Shown piece by piece: positions 49,260 through 58,031 of a DNA stretch of 64,000 bases. A program made the translations under genes and the position numbers. Numbering within the stretch: position 1 is the stretch's first letter; the number at the start of each line of letters is the position of its first letter. The stretch is from Lentilactobacillus kribbianus (GTDB taxonomy: Bacteria; Bacillota; Bacilli; Lactobacillales; Lactobacillaceae). The stretch lies in assembly GCF_013184075.1 (NCBI RefSeq), contig NZ_JABEQQ010000001.1, forward strand, positions 62,001 to 126,000, written 5' to 3'. Under the pieces are notes generated by a model. The model searched no databases and was not told where the DNA came from. It saw nothing but the letters and a program-made list of their open reading frames with translations.

Positions 49260-50398
49260 TTAGTGCTCTTATTTCTCGCGTTATTGGAAAAACGATCGGC
49301 AATTGCCATTAAAATTCGTTCGGCCGCTTGGCCATCTCCGTATGGATTTTTAGCCGTTGCCATTCGTTCATATTCACTAGGATCATCCAGTAATTCATTC
49401 ATCGCAGTAGTAATGGTAGCTGGATCCGTACCAACTAGCTTTAAGGTGCCAGCTTCAATTCCTTCTGGCCTTTCCGTGGTATCTCGTAATACCAAAACCG
49501 GTTTGCCCAGTGAAGGGGCTTCTTCTTGAACTCCCCCAGAATCACTCATAATAAAGTAACTGCGAGCAGCCATGTTATGAAAATCTAATACGTCAAGTGG
49601 CTCAATTAAGTGCACTCGTGAAACGCCATCAAACACTTCATGAGCAATTTGTTGCACGCTAGGGCTTAAATGAACTGGATAAACCACCTCAACATCGGGA
49701 TGGTTAGCCACTACCTTTTTAATGGCTTCAAACGTGCGTCGCATCGGCTCACCTTGATTTTCCCGTCGATGCATAGTCAGTAAAATCATTTTGTTAACTT
49801 CACTAACTTCGGTCAAAACATCATGCTTATAATCCGCACTTACCGTTTGTTTTAAAGCATCAATCGCCGTATTACCAGTTACAAAGATGGCATTTTTGGG
49901 ATGATTTTCTTTTAATAAATTGGCCTTGCTTAATTCCGTGGGGGCAAAATACATATCAGCCAATACATCCGTTAACTGGCGATTCATCTCTTCAGGATAT
50001 GGCGACCACTTATCCCAGGTCCTTAATCCGGCTTCCACATGACCTACTTGAATTTGGTGATAAAATGCACTGACGCTGGCCGCAAAAGTGGTAGTAGTAT
50101 CACCATGAACTAAAATAATATCTGGTTGTTCCTTAGCAGTGATGGGATCTAATTGTTGAATCACTTTTGTAGTGATATCACTAAGGGTTTGTTTTGATTG
50201 CATAATATTTAAATCATAGTCAGGAATAATATGAAAAATAGCTAAAACTTGATCTAACATTTCCCGGTGTTGCGCAGTAACCACCGTTACTGGTTTAAAT
50301 TGGTCTGACATTTGCTGCATTTTTAAAATAATTGGAGCCATTTTAATAGCCTCTGGTCTTGTACCAAAGATTGTCATCACCTTAATCGGTTGTTTCAT
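49256..50398 (-). CDS. wecB: UDP-N-acetylglucosamine 2-epimerase (non-hydrolysing)
   Basis: Interconverts UDP-GlcNAc and UDP-ManNAc, supplying ManNAc for teichoic acid linkage units. The 380-residue protein has FGTRPEAIKMAPI (11-23), VHGDTTTTFA (about 95-104), GHVEAGLRTWDKWSPYPEEMNR (about 117-138) and DSGGVQEEAPSLGKPVLVLRDTTERPEG (about 285-312), all standard for MnaA/WecB. GGAGGCTAACC precedes the ATG. Operon with the YihY-family gene. The name mnaA is equally valid. Confidence 0.95.
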   Translation of the reverse strand: MKQPIKVMTIFGTRPEAIKMAPIILKMQQMSDQFKPVTVVTAQHREMLDQVLAIFHIIPDYDLNIMQSKQTLSDITTKVIQQLDPITAKEQPDIILVHGDTTTTFAASVSAFYHQIQVGHVEAGLRTWDKWSPYPEEMNRQLTDVLADMYFAPTELSKANLLKENHPKNAIFVTGNTAIDALKQTVSADYKHDVLTEVSEVNKMILLTMHRRENQGEPMRRTFEAIKKVVANHPDVEVVYPVHLSPSVQQIAHEVFDGVSRVHLIEPLDVLDFHNMAARSYFIMSDSGGVQEEAPSLGKPVLVLRDTTERPEGIEAGTLKLVGTDPATITTAMNELLDDPSEYERMATAKNPYGDGQAAERILMAIADRFSNNARNKSTK

Positions 50399-50482
50399 GG
50401 TTAGCCTCCTCTATCCGGTTAATTATACCAAATTTGTTTGGTGTTTTAATTTATTAAGAGTAAATAAAAGTTTTCCTTAATA

Positions 50483-50491
50483 TGATATAAT
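50483..50491 (+). promoter_or_regulatory. Extended -10 promoter candidate for the GT2-GtrA pair
   Basis: TGATATAAT at 50483-50491 lies 136 bases before the TTG start at 50627. If used, it gives a leader of about 130 bases that is AT-rich and shows no clear fold. Confidence 0.45.
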
Positions 50492-50626
50492 TCTCTAGTA
50501 TGGCGTATTATTACATTGATTTGGTAAAATTAAATAATACTTTAAACCATTCGTATATTCATTTTGTTATTTTACTACGCAATTATAAATAAGTTTTGAT
50601 TATTGACCATCTTTTGGAGGATTATC

Positions 50627-51568
50627 TTGAAAACAATTAGTTTAATCGTTCCGTGTCACAACGAGGAACAAACTATTAATATTTACTACGATACCACTAC
50701 AGCGGTGTTTGAACAGCTTAATGAACAAAATGTTGAAACATACGTCCCCGAATTCATTTTTATTAATGATGGTTCCACTGACACCACTCTGGATGTTTTG
50801 CGTAAATTACAAGCAGACCATCCCGAAACAGTTCATTACATATCTTTTTCACGTAATTTTGGTAAGGAAGCCGCTTTTTCAGCTGGTTTTGATAACGCCA
50901 GTGGTGATATGGTTGCCGTTATGGACGTTGATTTACAAGATCCACCGGAGCTTTTACTGCAAATGGTTCCGATTGTGGAAAGCGGCGAATATGAATGTGT
51001 TGGGAGTGTTCAAACTACCCGCAAACAAAATCCAATTCGTGCCTTTTTATCATCTTCATTTTATAAGCTAATTAATAAGATGTCAGATGTTGAAATGAAA
51101 CAAAATGTGCGCGATTATCGTTTAATGAGTCGTAAATACGTTGATGCCGTCTTAGAGTTACCAGAATATAATCGTTTCACCAAAGGGATTTTTGCATGGG
51201 TTGGCTTTGAGACTAAATACTTAGAATATGAAGGCGTTGAACGTTCAGCTGGTACCAGTTCTTGGTCCATTTTTGAATTATTTGAATATTCATTAGAAGC
51301 TGTGGTTGATTTTTCCGATGTTCCTCTCAAAATGGCCACCATTATGGGAGTAATCATCAGTTTCCTTTCTATCATCGGCTTGTTATTTGTAGTAATTCGC
51401 GCCTTGGCTTTTGGTGATGCTGTCAGTGGCTGGGCTTCTACCGTTTCCATTATTCTCTTTTTAAGCGGAATTCAATTATTCTGTCTAGGCATTGTCGGTA
51501 AATATATTGGTAAGATTTATTTAGAGACCAAGCATCGTCCAGCCTATGTTGTTGAGGAGAAACGTTAA
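50627..51568 (+). CDS. GT2 polyprenyl-phosphate glycosyltransferase with two C-terminal helices (GtrB/CsbB-like)
   Basis: I start at TTG 50627 (MKTISLIVPCHNEEQ) with GGAGG seven bases upstream; a TTG at 50603 precedes that site. The 313-residue protein has the DPM1-like catalytic domain (1-230) with CHNEE (10-14), FINDGSTD (about 45-52) and the metal motif DVDLQD (100-105), then two membrane helices (about 235-258 and 270-292). It would load a sugar onto undecaprenyl phosphate. Followed after three bases by a GtrA flippase, the usual pair for wall or teichoic-acid glycosylation. A third-gene acceptor transferase (GtrC/YfhO-type) is not here. Confidence 0.9.
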   Translation: MKTISLIVPCHNEEQTINIYYDTTTAVFEQLNEQNVETYVPEFIFINDGSTDTTLDVLRKLQADHPETVHYISFSRNFGKEAAFSAGFDNASGDMVAVMDVDLQDPPELLLQMVPIVESGEYECVGSVQTTRKQNPIRAFLSSSFYKLINKMSDVEMKQNVRDYRLMSRKYVDAVLELPEYNRFTKGIFAWVGFETKYLEYEGVERSAGTSSWSIFELFEYSLEAVVDFSDVPLKMATIMGVIISFLSIIGLLFVVIRALAFGDAVSGWASTVSIILFLSGIQLFCLGIVGKYIGKIYLETKHRPAYVVEEKR

Positions 51569-51571
51569 TTC

Positions 51572-51985
51572 ATGAAATGGATAATAGCTAAATTCAAACA
51601 GTACCGCGAAGTTATTTCTTACCTGTTTTGGGGTGTAGTTACCACCGTGGTTAATATTGGCATCTTCGCGTTACTTCACCACTTCACCAGTTGGAATTAT
51701 CAAATCAACAATGCCATTGCCTGGTTCATCTCGGTAGTAGTGGCCTTTTATTCCAACAAAGCGTTTGTCTTCAAATCTCAAGGTAGCGGCCAAGCAGTAA
51801 AAGAGTTCTTCTCGTTTACTTTAGGTCGAGTCGCTACATTATTATTAGAAATGATTATTCTAGGCGTTGGGATTTCACTACTACACGGTAATCAGATTGT
51901 CGTCAAAATTATCGATAACGTGGTTGTCGTAATTGTGAACTATTTTTGGTCCAAGCTAGTTGTATTTGCTAAGAAAAATCAATAA
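51572..51985 (+). CDS. GtrA-family membrane protein (lipid-linked sugar flippase)
   Basis: A 137-residue protein with four membrane helices. Family features are YLFWGVVTTVVNIGIFALL (about 17-35), NAIAWFISVVVAFYSNKAFVF (about 49-69) and the closing NYFWSKLVVF. GtrA proteins are thought to move undecaprenyl-phosphate sugars across the membrane. It is three bases after the GT2 gene, so translation is probably coupled. Confidence 0.9.
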   Translation: MKWIIAKFKQYREVISYLFWGVVTTVVNIGIFALLHHFTSWNYQINNAIAWFISVVVAFYSNKAFVFKSQGSGQAVKEFFSFTLGRVATLLLEMIILGVGISLLHGNQIVVKIIDNVVVVIVNYFWSKLVVFAKKNQ

Positions 51986-52001
51986 TATTTACTAAACTTT
52001 T

Positions 52002-52028
52002 ATCCCCCACTTATAGTGGAGGATTTTT
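52002..52028 (+). terminator. Terminator of the GT2-GtrA unit
   Basis: ATCC-c-CCACT / AGTGG-a-GGAT stem with TAT-type loop followed by TTTTTATTTATT. Confidence 0.7.
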
Positions 52029-52116
52029 ATTTATTTCAAGTCTGAATTCTTGCACATTTGTCTTTATCCAAATATATTTATGATAGTATCAATAAATTAT
52101 ATAGGGGGTATTTATT

Positions 52117-52485
52117 ATGATTGAATCATACAAGCGTTACTGGACTAATATCGTTAATTTTTCGGGAACCTCTGATCGGCCTGATTATTGGTGGCCTGTT
52201 GTGATTAACGCTATTTTAGGAGCAATTATTGGGGTTGTATTGCAAGCCATTTTTGGCCATCCTGGAGACTATTATACTTTGAAAGACATTGGTATTAATA
52301 GTATCTACGGTGCTATTTCCGTTCTATTATGGCTAGCTAATTGGTCCGTTAAGGTTCGCCGATTACATGATACTAACAGATCTGGTTGGTGGATTTTGAT
52401 TGAAATAATTCCAATTATTGGGGACATCTGGATGTTCGTTTTACTTGTATTACCAACTAATAACGATAGTCGTTGGAGTAACTAG
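52117..52485 (+). CDS. DUF805 family membrane protein
   Basis: A 122-residue protein: Tyr/Trp-rich start (SYKRYWTNIVNFSGTSDRPDYWWPVV), three membrane helices (about 25-45, 60-78, 95-116) and the KVRRLHDTNRSGWW motif (about 79-92) that defines DUF805. Function unknown. AGGGGG precedes the ATG. The gap to the next gene is 77 bases, with no terminator, so both may share a transcript. Confidence 0.88.
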   Translation: MIESYKRYWTNIVNFSGTSDRPDYWWPVVINAILGAIIGVVLQAIFGHPGDYYTLKDIGINSIYGAISVLLWLANWSVKVRRLHDTNRSGWWILIEIIPIIGDIWMFVLLVLPTNNDSRWSN

Positions 52486-52562
52486 TTATCTAAATCTTTA
52501 GGGGGAGACCAAACACTGATGTCTTAAAAAGCCGAACATAATTATTATTGGGGGATATTATT

Positions 52563-53168
52563 ATGAAAAAGGTTATTACTATTTCTGCCGCACTTTTATC
52601 CGTCGTTACTTTAACTGCTTGCGGGTCCAAGTCTACTAGCTCTAAAGAAAAAGACCATTCCTCTACTACCAAAATTATCCAAAAAGCAAATAATACTGAG
52701 GAAGCTATTTTAAAATACAATGAAATTAAATTAGGTAGTGAAAATAAAAAAGGTAAAGGTGGTACTACTGAAAAAGTGGTTAAAGCATACTATGGTGACC
52801 CTAACAGTACTCAAAAATCTACTTTAGAAGGTACTACTGACAAAACCACAATTTATACTTGGAATAGTGTTGGTAAAGCTAAAAATGGTTTAAAGATGTC
52901 GGCTGAATTTTTAGATGGTAAAGCAATTTCTAAGAGTTACGCTAACAACAATAAATCACCAAAAATATCTACTAAAACATTAAATGAAATTAAAAAGAAT
53001 GACACTTATACTAAAGCTAAAAATAAGTTAGGTGTTCCAATTGGTGAATCAGACGTCAAATCAGATATTGGGAGCATCAAAACATTAAGATATTCAACGG
53101 GTAAAAAAGAAGTCCTAATGTCATTTACTAACAATAAGCTGTTATTTAAAAAGACTGCTGCAGAATAA
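52563..53168 (+). CDS. Lipoprotein with a BLIP-like (DUF3862-type) domain
   Basis: I start at the ATG of 52563 (MKKVITISAALLSVVTLTAC) behind GGGGG; a TTG at 52548 overlaps that site. The 201-residue protein has a lipoprotein signal with lipobox LTAC and Cys20, a Lys/Ser/Thr-rich tether (21-50), then two similar BLIP/SmpA-like halves: YNEIKLG...YYGDPNSTQKST...YTWNS (about 55-108) and LNEIKKNDTYTKAKNKLGVPIGES (about 142-165). That pattern fits DUF3862. It is on the outer membrane face. Role unknown. Confidence 0.78.
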   Translation: MKKVITISAALLSVVTLTACGSKSTSSKEKDHSSTTKIIQKANNTEEAILKYNEIKLGSENKKGKGGTTEKVVKAYYGDPNSTQKSTLEGTTDKTTIYTWNSVGKAKNGLKMSAEFLDGKAISKSYANNNKSPKISTKTLNEIKKNDTYTKAKNKLGVPIGESDVKSDIGSIKTLRYSTGKKEVLMSFTNNKLLFKKTAAE

Positions 53169-53196
53169 ACTAAATGAATAATTTTAAATAATTAAT

Positions 53197-53230
53197 AAAA
53201 AAGACACCGAAAATATCGGTGTCTTTTTTT
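53197..53230 (+). terminator. Terminator of the lipoprotein gene
   Basis: Perfect 14-bp stem AAAAAAGACACCGA with its complement around AAATA. It also stops minus-strand transcripts from tRNA-Arg. Confidence 0.85.
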
Positions 53231-53243
53231 ATTTTTGCTATTA

Positions 53244-53316
53244 TGATCCCGCCCGGAATCGAACCGGGATCATCCGCTTAGGAGGCGGGTGCCCTATCCA
53301 GTTGTGCTACGGGACC
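53244..53316 (-). tRNA. tRNA-Arg (CCT)
   Basis: 73-base cloverleaf, acceptor GGTCCCG/CGGGATC (one G-T pair), anticodon CCT in loop CTCCTAA; the top pair of the anticodon stem is C-A. CCA not encoded. A single gene 46 bases downstream of the helicase. Confidence 0.93.
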
Positions 53317-53362
53317 AACAAACCGGTAATTATTTTCTCATTAATTACCGAAATTGTAAAGA

Positions 53363-54697
53363 TTACTTCGATTGTTCACGTTTATGACGCATTCCCTTGC
53401 GCTTAGAATGCTTTTTATTATGTTTCTTTTTAGTTGGAACTGTTGGTGTAACCGTCTTAGCAGATTCAGTCCGTTTCCTTTTCGGTGCTGCAGCTGCTTT
53501 TGTGAAAGTATCAGCCTTGTTGCCAGTCTGACTACTAGTTGTCACCTTAGTTGTTTTTGGAGTATTAGTAGTATCAACTTTACCATTACTTTGTGGACGG
53601 GTTGTCGTCAATTGATTATTGGTAAAGTAAACCTTTACTAATTCATACCCCGCTCCTTTAATCAACCGTTTTAAATCACGTAAATCATGATCATCACCAA
53701 AGTTAATTACTTGACCAGAATGGCCCATCCGGCCAGTTCGACCACTACGATGAACATAAAGTCTTTCATCATTGGGTAAATCATAGTTAATTACCGTTGG
53801 CAACTCAGCAATATCCATGCCTCGTGCCGCTACATCAGTAGTTAATAATAAACGTAACTTACCTTTACGAAAATCACTAATAGCTTTTTGCCGAGCCGTT
53901 TGTCGTTGATCAGCAGTCAACTTCCCTACTGCAACGTGATTATGCCGTAAGAAGCTAGCCGTTTTTTCCAGCGTCGCCGTTTGATTAAAGAAGACCAAGG
54001 CTTTGAACTTAGGTTGATGCAACAAGCGAATCAACATTTGTGATTTCTTACCATTAGATACTACCAGCGATTGATGCTGCACCTCGCCTTGAGTATCATC
54101 AATATCTCGCACATCAAAAGTTGATACTGTTGGAATAAACCATTTATTTAATTCATTTAACACTTGGTTCGTTGTGGCCGAAAAGAAACCTAATTGAACA
54201 TCGGTCGGAGCATGATCAACAATGCTTCTAACCTGATCAAAAGAATCTTCATTCAATAAGTTATCAGCCTCATCTACCACAATCGTAGTCACTCGATTAA
54301 CTTTGAGTTTTCCTAACTCAATTAAGTTCAAAATTCGTCCCGGTGTACCAACGACTACTTCTGGATGTCCTTTTAATTTTTCCACTTGCCGTTTAATATT
54401 GGCACCACCCAATAACGATAAAACTGCGACATCGGTTACCTTGGCCCAATCAGCCATTACTTGGCTGGTTTGAGAAGCCAATTCAGCGGTCGGCTCTAAA
54501 ACAATTAACTGAGTAAATTCTCCTGGAACTACTCGTTCTAATAATGGCACTGTAAAAGCTACCGTTTTTCCGGAACCAGTGGGAGCAATTCCTAAAACAC
54601 TGTTACCATTTACTAGCGGTTCAAAAACCGCCGTTTGAATAGCAGTCTGTGATTGATAACCTAATTTTTGAGCATGCTGTTCAAATTCTAATTGCAC
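53363..54697 (-). CDS. DEAD-box ATP-dependent RNA helicase
   Basis: A 444-residue helicase: motif I APTGSGKT (38-45), GG and TPGR motifs (about 97-121), DEAD (142-145), SAT (in FFSATTNQV), and in the second domain ARGMDIAELP and HRSGRTGRMG (about 309-318). After about 365 comes a Thr/Lys-rich low-complexity tail ending KKHNKKHSKRKGMRHKREQSK-like basic residues, expected to bind RNA. No Q motif resembling CshA is obvious, so the CshB/YfmL branch is likely. Start is GTG (54695-54697). Confidence 0.9.
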   Translation of the reverse strand: MQLEFEQHAQKLGYQSQTAIQTAVFEPLVNGNSVLGIAPTGSGKTVAFTVPLLERVVPGEFTQLIVLEPTAELASQTSQVMADWAKVTDVAVLSLLGGANIKRQVEKLKGHPEVVVGTPGRILNLIELGKLKVNRVTTIVVDEADNLLNEDSFDQVRSIVDHAPTDVQLGFFSATTNQVLNELNKWFIPTVSTFDVRDIDDTQGEVQHQSLVVSNGKKSQMLIRLLHQPKFKALVFFNQTATLEKTASFLRHNHVAVGKLTADQRQTARQKAISDFRKGKLRLLLTTDVAARGMDIAELPTVINYDLPNDERLYVHRSGRTGRMGHSGQVINFGDDHDLRDLKRLIKGAGYELVKVYFTNNQLTTTRPQSNGKVDTTNTPKTTKVTTSSQTGNKADTFTKAAAAPKRKRTESAKTVTPTVPTKKKHNKKHSKRKGMRHKREQSK

Positions 54698-54715
54698 TAT
54701 CGGTTTATCTCCGTT

Positions 54716-55717
54716 CTATTGTTCATCGCCTGGAAAGACAATGTTAGCGTCTTGACGTAGGTTAAATAAGACCTTATTCACATTAACCATTAATTGATAC
54801 CAACGGTCATAGTCCAATCTATTTTGTGGGTCATCAGGATTATTGATTACCCGTTCAAAGTCCTTTAACTCTGGATACATTGGATTAATTTCGTCAACGT
54901 TACCAATCGTAGCTCGTTGGCCTTCGTCATTAATGTAAACAACGTCACCAATTTCACCAGCATCATCGATTTCAATGGTATCTTTTAGACCATAAATTTC
55001 AGAAGTCATATAAGAATTACTTGTCTTACCAAAATTCAAAATGACATTATATTCAGGATACTGAAGAATAGCCGTTCCCTTACCATCAGCACCAGTAGCA
55101 ACTAATTGTGGGTAATAAGCAACATCTTCTGGCATGCCAAACAAAGTGACCGCATCGTAAACTGTATAGACACCTAAATCTTGTAAGGCCCCACCAGCAA
55201 ATTTCTTAGAAAATACGTTGGGTACTTCGCCAGCTAACACATTATCGTAACGGGATGAGTACTTCTCGTAAGTAAATTCAGCACCTTGAATAACTGGCAT
55301 TTTAGCGACTTGATTTTCAATCGCTTTAAAATTACTAGTGTGAATTTGCCGAGCAGCTTCAAATAACAACACGTTTGGATGTTGCTTAAGTAATTCAGTA
55401 ATTTCAGCCATTTGGCGCTGGTTAGCAAAAGCTGGTTTTTCAACAATCACATTTTTTTCAGCTAGGATGGCTTTTTTAGCATCAGCAAAGTGCAGACTGT
55501 TTGGTGATGCAATATATACTGTGTCAAAGCTACCTTCACTAAAGAATTGCTCCATATCATCAAATGCTTCTGCAGCGTGGTTATGGTCAGCAAACGTTCT
55601 AGCTTTTTTCATAGTCCGAGAATAAACACTGGTTAGCTTAGTGTCTGTTCCTGACTGCGTTGCATCAATAAATTGTTGTGTAATCCAATTAGTACCAATA
55701 ATTCCTAATTTAATCAC
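54716..55717 (-). CDS. Gfo/Idh/MocA-family oxidoreductase
   Basis: A 333-residue NAD(P)-dependent oxidoreductase. The Rossmann loop GIIGTN (5-10), the family motif EKP (93-95, with Lys94 the catalytic lysine) and LQDLGVYTVYDAVTLFG (about 177-193, matching the D-x-G-x-H-like helix with Tyr for His) are visible. Substrate cannot be read; family members act on sugars, inositols or biliverdin. Start is GTG behind AGGAGGG. It stops 18 bases before the helicase gene starts, so the two may be co-transcribed. Confidence 0.88.
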   Translation of the reverse strand: MIKLGIIGTNWITQQFIDATQSGTDTKLTSVYSRTMKKARTFADHNHAAEAFDDMEQFFSEGSFDTVYIASPNSLHFADAKKAILAEKNVIVEKPAFANQRQMAEITELLKQHPNVLLFEAARQIHTSNFKAIENQVAKMPVIQGAEFTYEKYSSRYDNVLAGEVPNVFSKKFAGGALQDLGVYTVYDAVTLFGMPEDVAYYPQLVATGADGKGTAILQYPEYNVILNFGKTSNSYMTSEIYGLKDTIEIDDAGEIGDVVYINDEGQRATIGNVDEINPMYPELKDFERVINNPDDPQNRLDYDRWYQLMVNVNKVLFNLRQDANIVFPGDEQ

Positions 55718-55851
55718 GATAATCCCTCCTCTGTTGTAATATACTTCCAGTATATCAATGTTTTTTTCTAAAGAATACCTTCAACAGCTGAACAAGTTCA
55801 TTTTTTTTGTTACAATGCAATTGAATTTACATATAGTAAGGATTGATAACT

Positions 55852-56205
55852 TTGAGAAAACGATCAATTGTGTTGTTTACCGTTTCATTGATTGCAGGAT
55901 TACTCCATGCACCCAAAAAGAAAAAGACCCCTTTAGCGGAGCAGAACAACCCCCGCTATTTTGTTGGGTCTTGGCAATACCTAGATAACGAACAACGACA
56001 ACATTCCCTTGTTATCAGTCCTAGTTTGGAATTAATTATCGATCAAAAACCAATTAAAGCATCCATCATCAATTCAAGTGGTCCTTCTTTAGTTTATCGC
56101 GATGCGCTGGGCTATCAATTAAAGTTACAAACCAATTTAGATGGTTTAACCTCGTTTTATGATGAAGCTGATAACATTAGCTATCCATTAACTCATACTA
56201 ATTAA
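55852..56205 (+). CDS. DUF4828 family protein (membrane-tethered)
   Basis: I start at TTG 55852 (MRKRSIVLFTVSLIAGLL) with AAGGA nine bases upstream. The 117-residue protein has one N-terminal hydrophobic helix (about 4-18), a Lys-rich hinge (APKKKK), then a small beta-rich domain with YFVGSWQYLDNEQRQHSLVIS (about 37-57), the core of DUF4828, a lactobacillus family of unknown function. Its stop overlaps the convergent GH25-like gene by eight bases with no terminator between them. Confidence 0.78.
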   Translation: MRKRSIVLFTVSLIAGLLHAPKKKKTPLAEQNNPRYFVGSWQYLDNEQRQHSLVISPSLELIIDQKPIKASIINSSGPSLVYRDALGYQLKLQTNLDGLTSFYDEADNISYPLTHTN

Positions 56206-56968
56206 CTAATTGGTTAATATAGTTTTCCCATTTTTGTTGATTACCATTAAATACCGATTGATAAAATTCTTGTTTAGTACCAGCCATATTCACTTCTGGT
56301 TGCCCCTTTAATTGCAAAAAGGTGGCATCGCCATTAGGTGTGTTAATTGGGGCATCGCTAATCCAAGTTTGCTGGGTTCGCCCTACTTTAACGTTTAAGT
56401 GATGTAAGGTTTGTTGATCACCCCAAATAATTACTGGTCGTTTATAATAACGCCAAATTTTATTTTTTAATGACGTCAATCTGGTTTGCTCTTGCTTCCA
56501 GTTAATACTTTCATCATTATAGTCGCCATAAAGCTCCACTTGGATGGCAATCGGTAACACACCGGTATTACTATCTACCTGATCAACTAAATTATCAAAC
56601 TGAGCAGTAGCAGTACTACTAAAACTAAAAACGTGGTAAATACCTATCGGCAACTGGGCTCCTTGACTACGGCTAAAGTTACTATTGAAACTATCATCAG
56701 TGTACGTCGCACCTTGTGATGCTTTGAGATAGACAAAGTTAACTTTAGCTTTTTTTAATGCAGCAAAATCAACATAACCATCCGTTTGTGACAAACTAAC
56801 GCCACGGATAGGATATTTTTTCAACGCATTTTGATAGCGATAATGGTTAAATATCAGCATCCCTAAAAAAGTGAGTAATGCGAGAATAATTAAGATCACA
56901 CTAATAAACCATTTTCTTTGTTGAAACGTTTGGGTATAAATTGGCTGAACGTCTTTTCTTTTTGGCAT
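56198..56968 (-). CDS. Membrane-anchored GH25-like protein with substituted catalytic residues
   Basis: A 256-residue protein: basic N-terminus (1-19), one membrane helix (about 20-41), then a GH25 lysozyme-like barrel. The fold markers are present (YVDFAALKKAKVNFVYLKASQGATYTDDSF, IGIYHVFSF, RPVIIWGDQ). But catalytic positions differ: the first Asp of GxDxS reads Ser58 (GVSLS, 56-60), the D-x-E pair reads Gln143-Val-Glu145, and the usual VDLN near the C-terminus reads VNMA. This points to a non-catalytic or altered sugar-binding protein at the wall. Starts 26 bases after the RpiR gene. Confidence 0.82.
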   Translation of the reverse strand: MPKRKDVQPIYTQTFQQRKWFISVILIILALLTFLGMLIFNHYRYQNALKKYPIRGVSLSQTDGYVDFAALKKAKVNFVYLKASQGATYTDDSFNSNFSRSQGAQLPIGIYHVFSFSSTATAQFDNLVDQVDSNTGVLPIAIQVELYGDYNDESINWKQEQTRLTSLKNKIWRYYKRPVIIWGDQQTLHHLNVKVGRTQQTWISDAPINTPNGDATFLQLKGQPEVNMAGTKQEFYQSVFNGNQQKWENYINQLVN

Positions 56969-56994
56969 TCAATCATCTCGATTTTTATTCAGTC

Positions 56995-57840
56995 TTATTT
57001 GCGAGTATCATCAATAATTCGGTGAACATCCTCAATAGCCTGTTCAGTCGCAGGTCCCATTCTCACACTAGCCATCATAAATAGTGAATCAATGATAGTA
57101 ATTTGAGCAATCAGAGAATACATGCCTTCTGAACGGTAATTAGATTCATCACTAGACGAAATAAAGGTAATACTACTATCTTCAGCTAACGGTGAATCTG
57201 GATAACTGGTAATACCAATAATGGTGACTCTTTTCTTTTTTAACGTATCGACAATTTTCATCGTTTGTTGATTACGTCCAGAATGAGATACCACAATGGC
57301 ACAATCTTTAGCCGTTAATTTTACTGCTTGCATCAATTGTACGTCAAAATCTGGGTGATAAAAGGTATGAATAGAAGTTCTTAAAAATTTATGATAACCA
57401 TCCAGGGCAGCTACTGACGATCCGCCCAGCCCAAAAAAGCCGAGTTGATTACAATTAATGATTCTTAAAATAGCTCGAGCAAAATCACTGTCATCAATAT
57501 TATCACGACTATCACTAATAGCTCGTTGAGAACTTGCAAATATTTTATCAGCAATTTCTGATAAAGTATCTTTAGGATCAATTTCTTTAAAAATTTGTAA
57601 ATTAGAAGGCCGTAATTGCGTGTAAGCTAGCGCCAAAGTAAATTCACGAAAATTATTAAAGCCTAAGTTTTTGACTAGTCGAGAAATAGAGGCAGTCGAA
57701 GTTTTTGTTGCTTTAGCCATTTCTTCTATGTTAAGTTCGGAAGCTTCTTTAGGATTGTCCACGATAAATCTAGCAATTTTTTTATTAACCTTACTGAAGT
57801 CATCGTAGGATTGTTTTAGCAATTGGATTGGGGAACTCAT
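56995..57840 (-). CDS. MurR/RpiR-family transcriptional regulator, probably of the gluconate genes
   Basis: A 281-residue regulator with an N-terminal HTH_6 domain (1-77, recognition part KTSTASISRLVKNLGF at 45-60) and a C-terminal SIS sugar-phosphate-binding domain (about 125-265; FFGLGGSSVAALDGYHKFLR, VVSHSGRNQQTMKIV, ITSYPDSPLAE). It lies divergent from gntK-gntP with two palindromes between them, so the effector is probably 6-phosphogluconate or gluconate. RBS AGGTGATC. The GH25-like gene follows after 26 bases. Confidence 0.92.
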   Translation of the reverse strand: MSSPIQLLKQSYDDFSKVNKKIARFIVDNPKEASELNIEEMAKATKTSTASISRLVKNLGFNNFREFTLALAYTQLRPSNLQIFKEIDPKDTLSEIADKIFASSQRAISDSRDNIDDSDFARAILRIINCNQLGFFGLGGSSVAALDGYHKFLRTSIHTFYHPDFDVQLMQAVKLTAKDCAIVVSHSGRNQQTMKIVDTLKKKRVTIIGITSYPDSPLAEDSSITFISSSDESNYRSEGMYSLIAQITIIDSLFMMASVRMGPATEQAIEDVHRIIDDTRK

Positions 57841-57870
57841 AAGATCACCTGCTGTTTTCGATTTTAGTTA

Positions 57871-57887
57871 TTGTAAATATTTTACAA
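57871..57887. promoter_or_regulatory. Palindrome 1 between RpiR and gntK
   Basis: TTGTAAATATTTTACAA: two perfect 7-base half-sites around TAT. Candidate RpiR operator near the regulator's own start. Confidence 0.6.
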
Positions 57888-57900
57888 TAAAAAGGTTGAA

Positions 57901-57921
57901 ATGTGAAAAATATTTTCACAT
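57901..57921. promoter_or_regulatory. Palindrome 2 between RpiR and gntK
   Basis: TGTGAAAAATATTTTCACA at 57902-57920 has 8-base half-sites around a 3-base centre, extended to nine by flanking A/T. Its centre is 32 bases from that of palindrome 1, about three helical turns. Confidence 0.62.
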
Positions 57922-58031
57922 AATCTAAATAAGCGCTTTATTACTGTCGTGATTAGCGAAAAATGTTAAACTGTTATTAGATTCGTTTAACCATTTTACC
58001 ATTTTGATTCACCTTTTTTTATTGTCATTTT

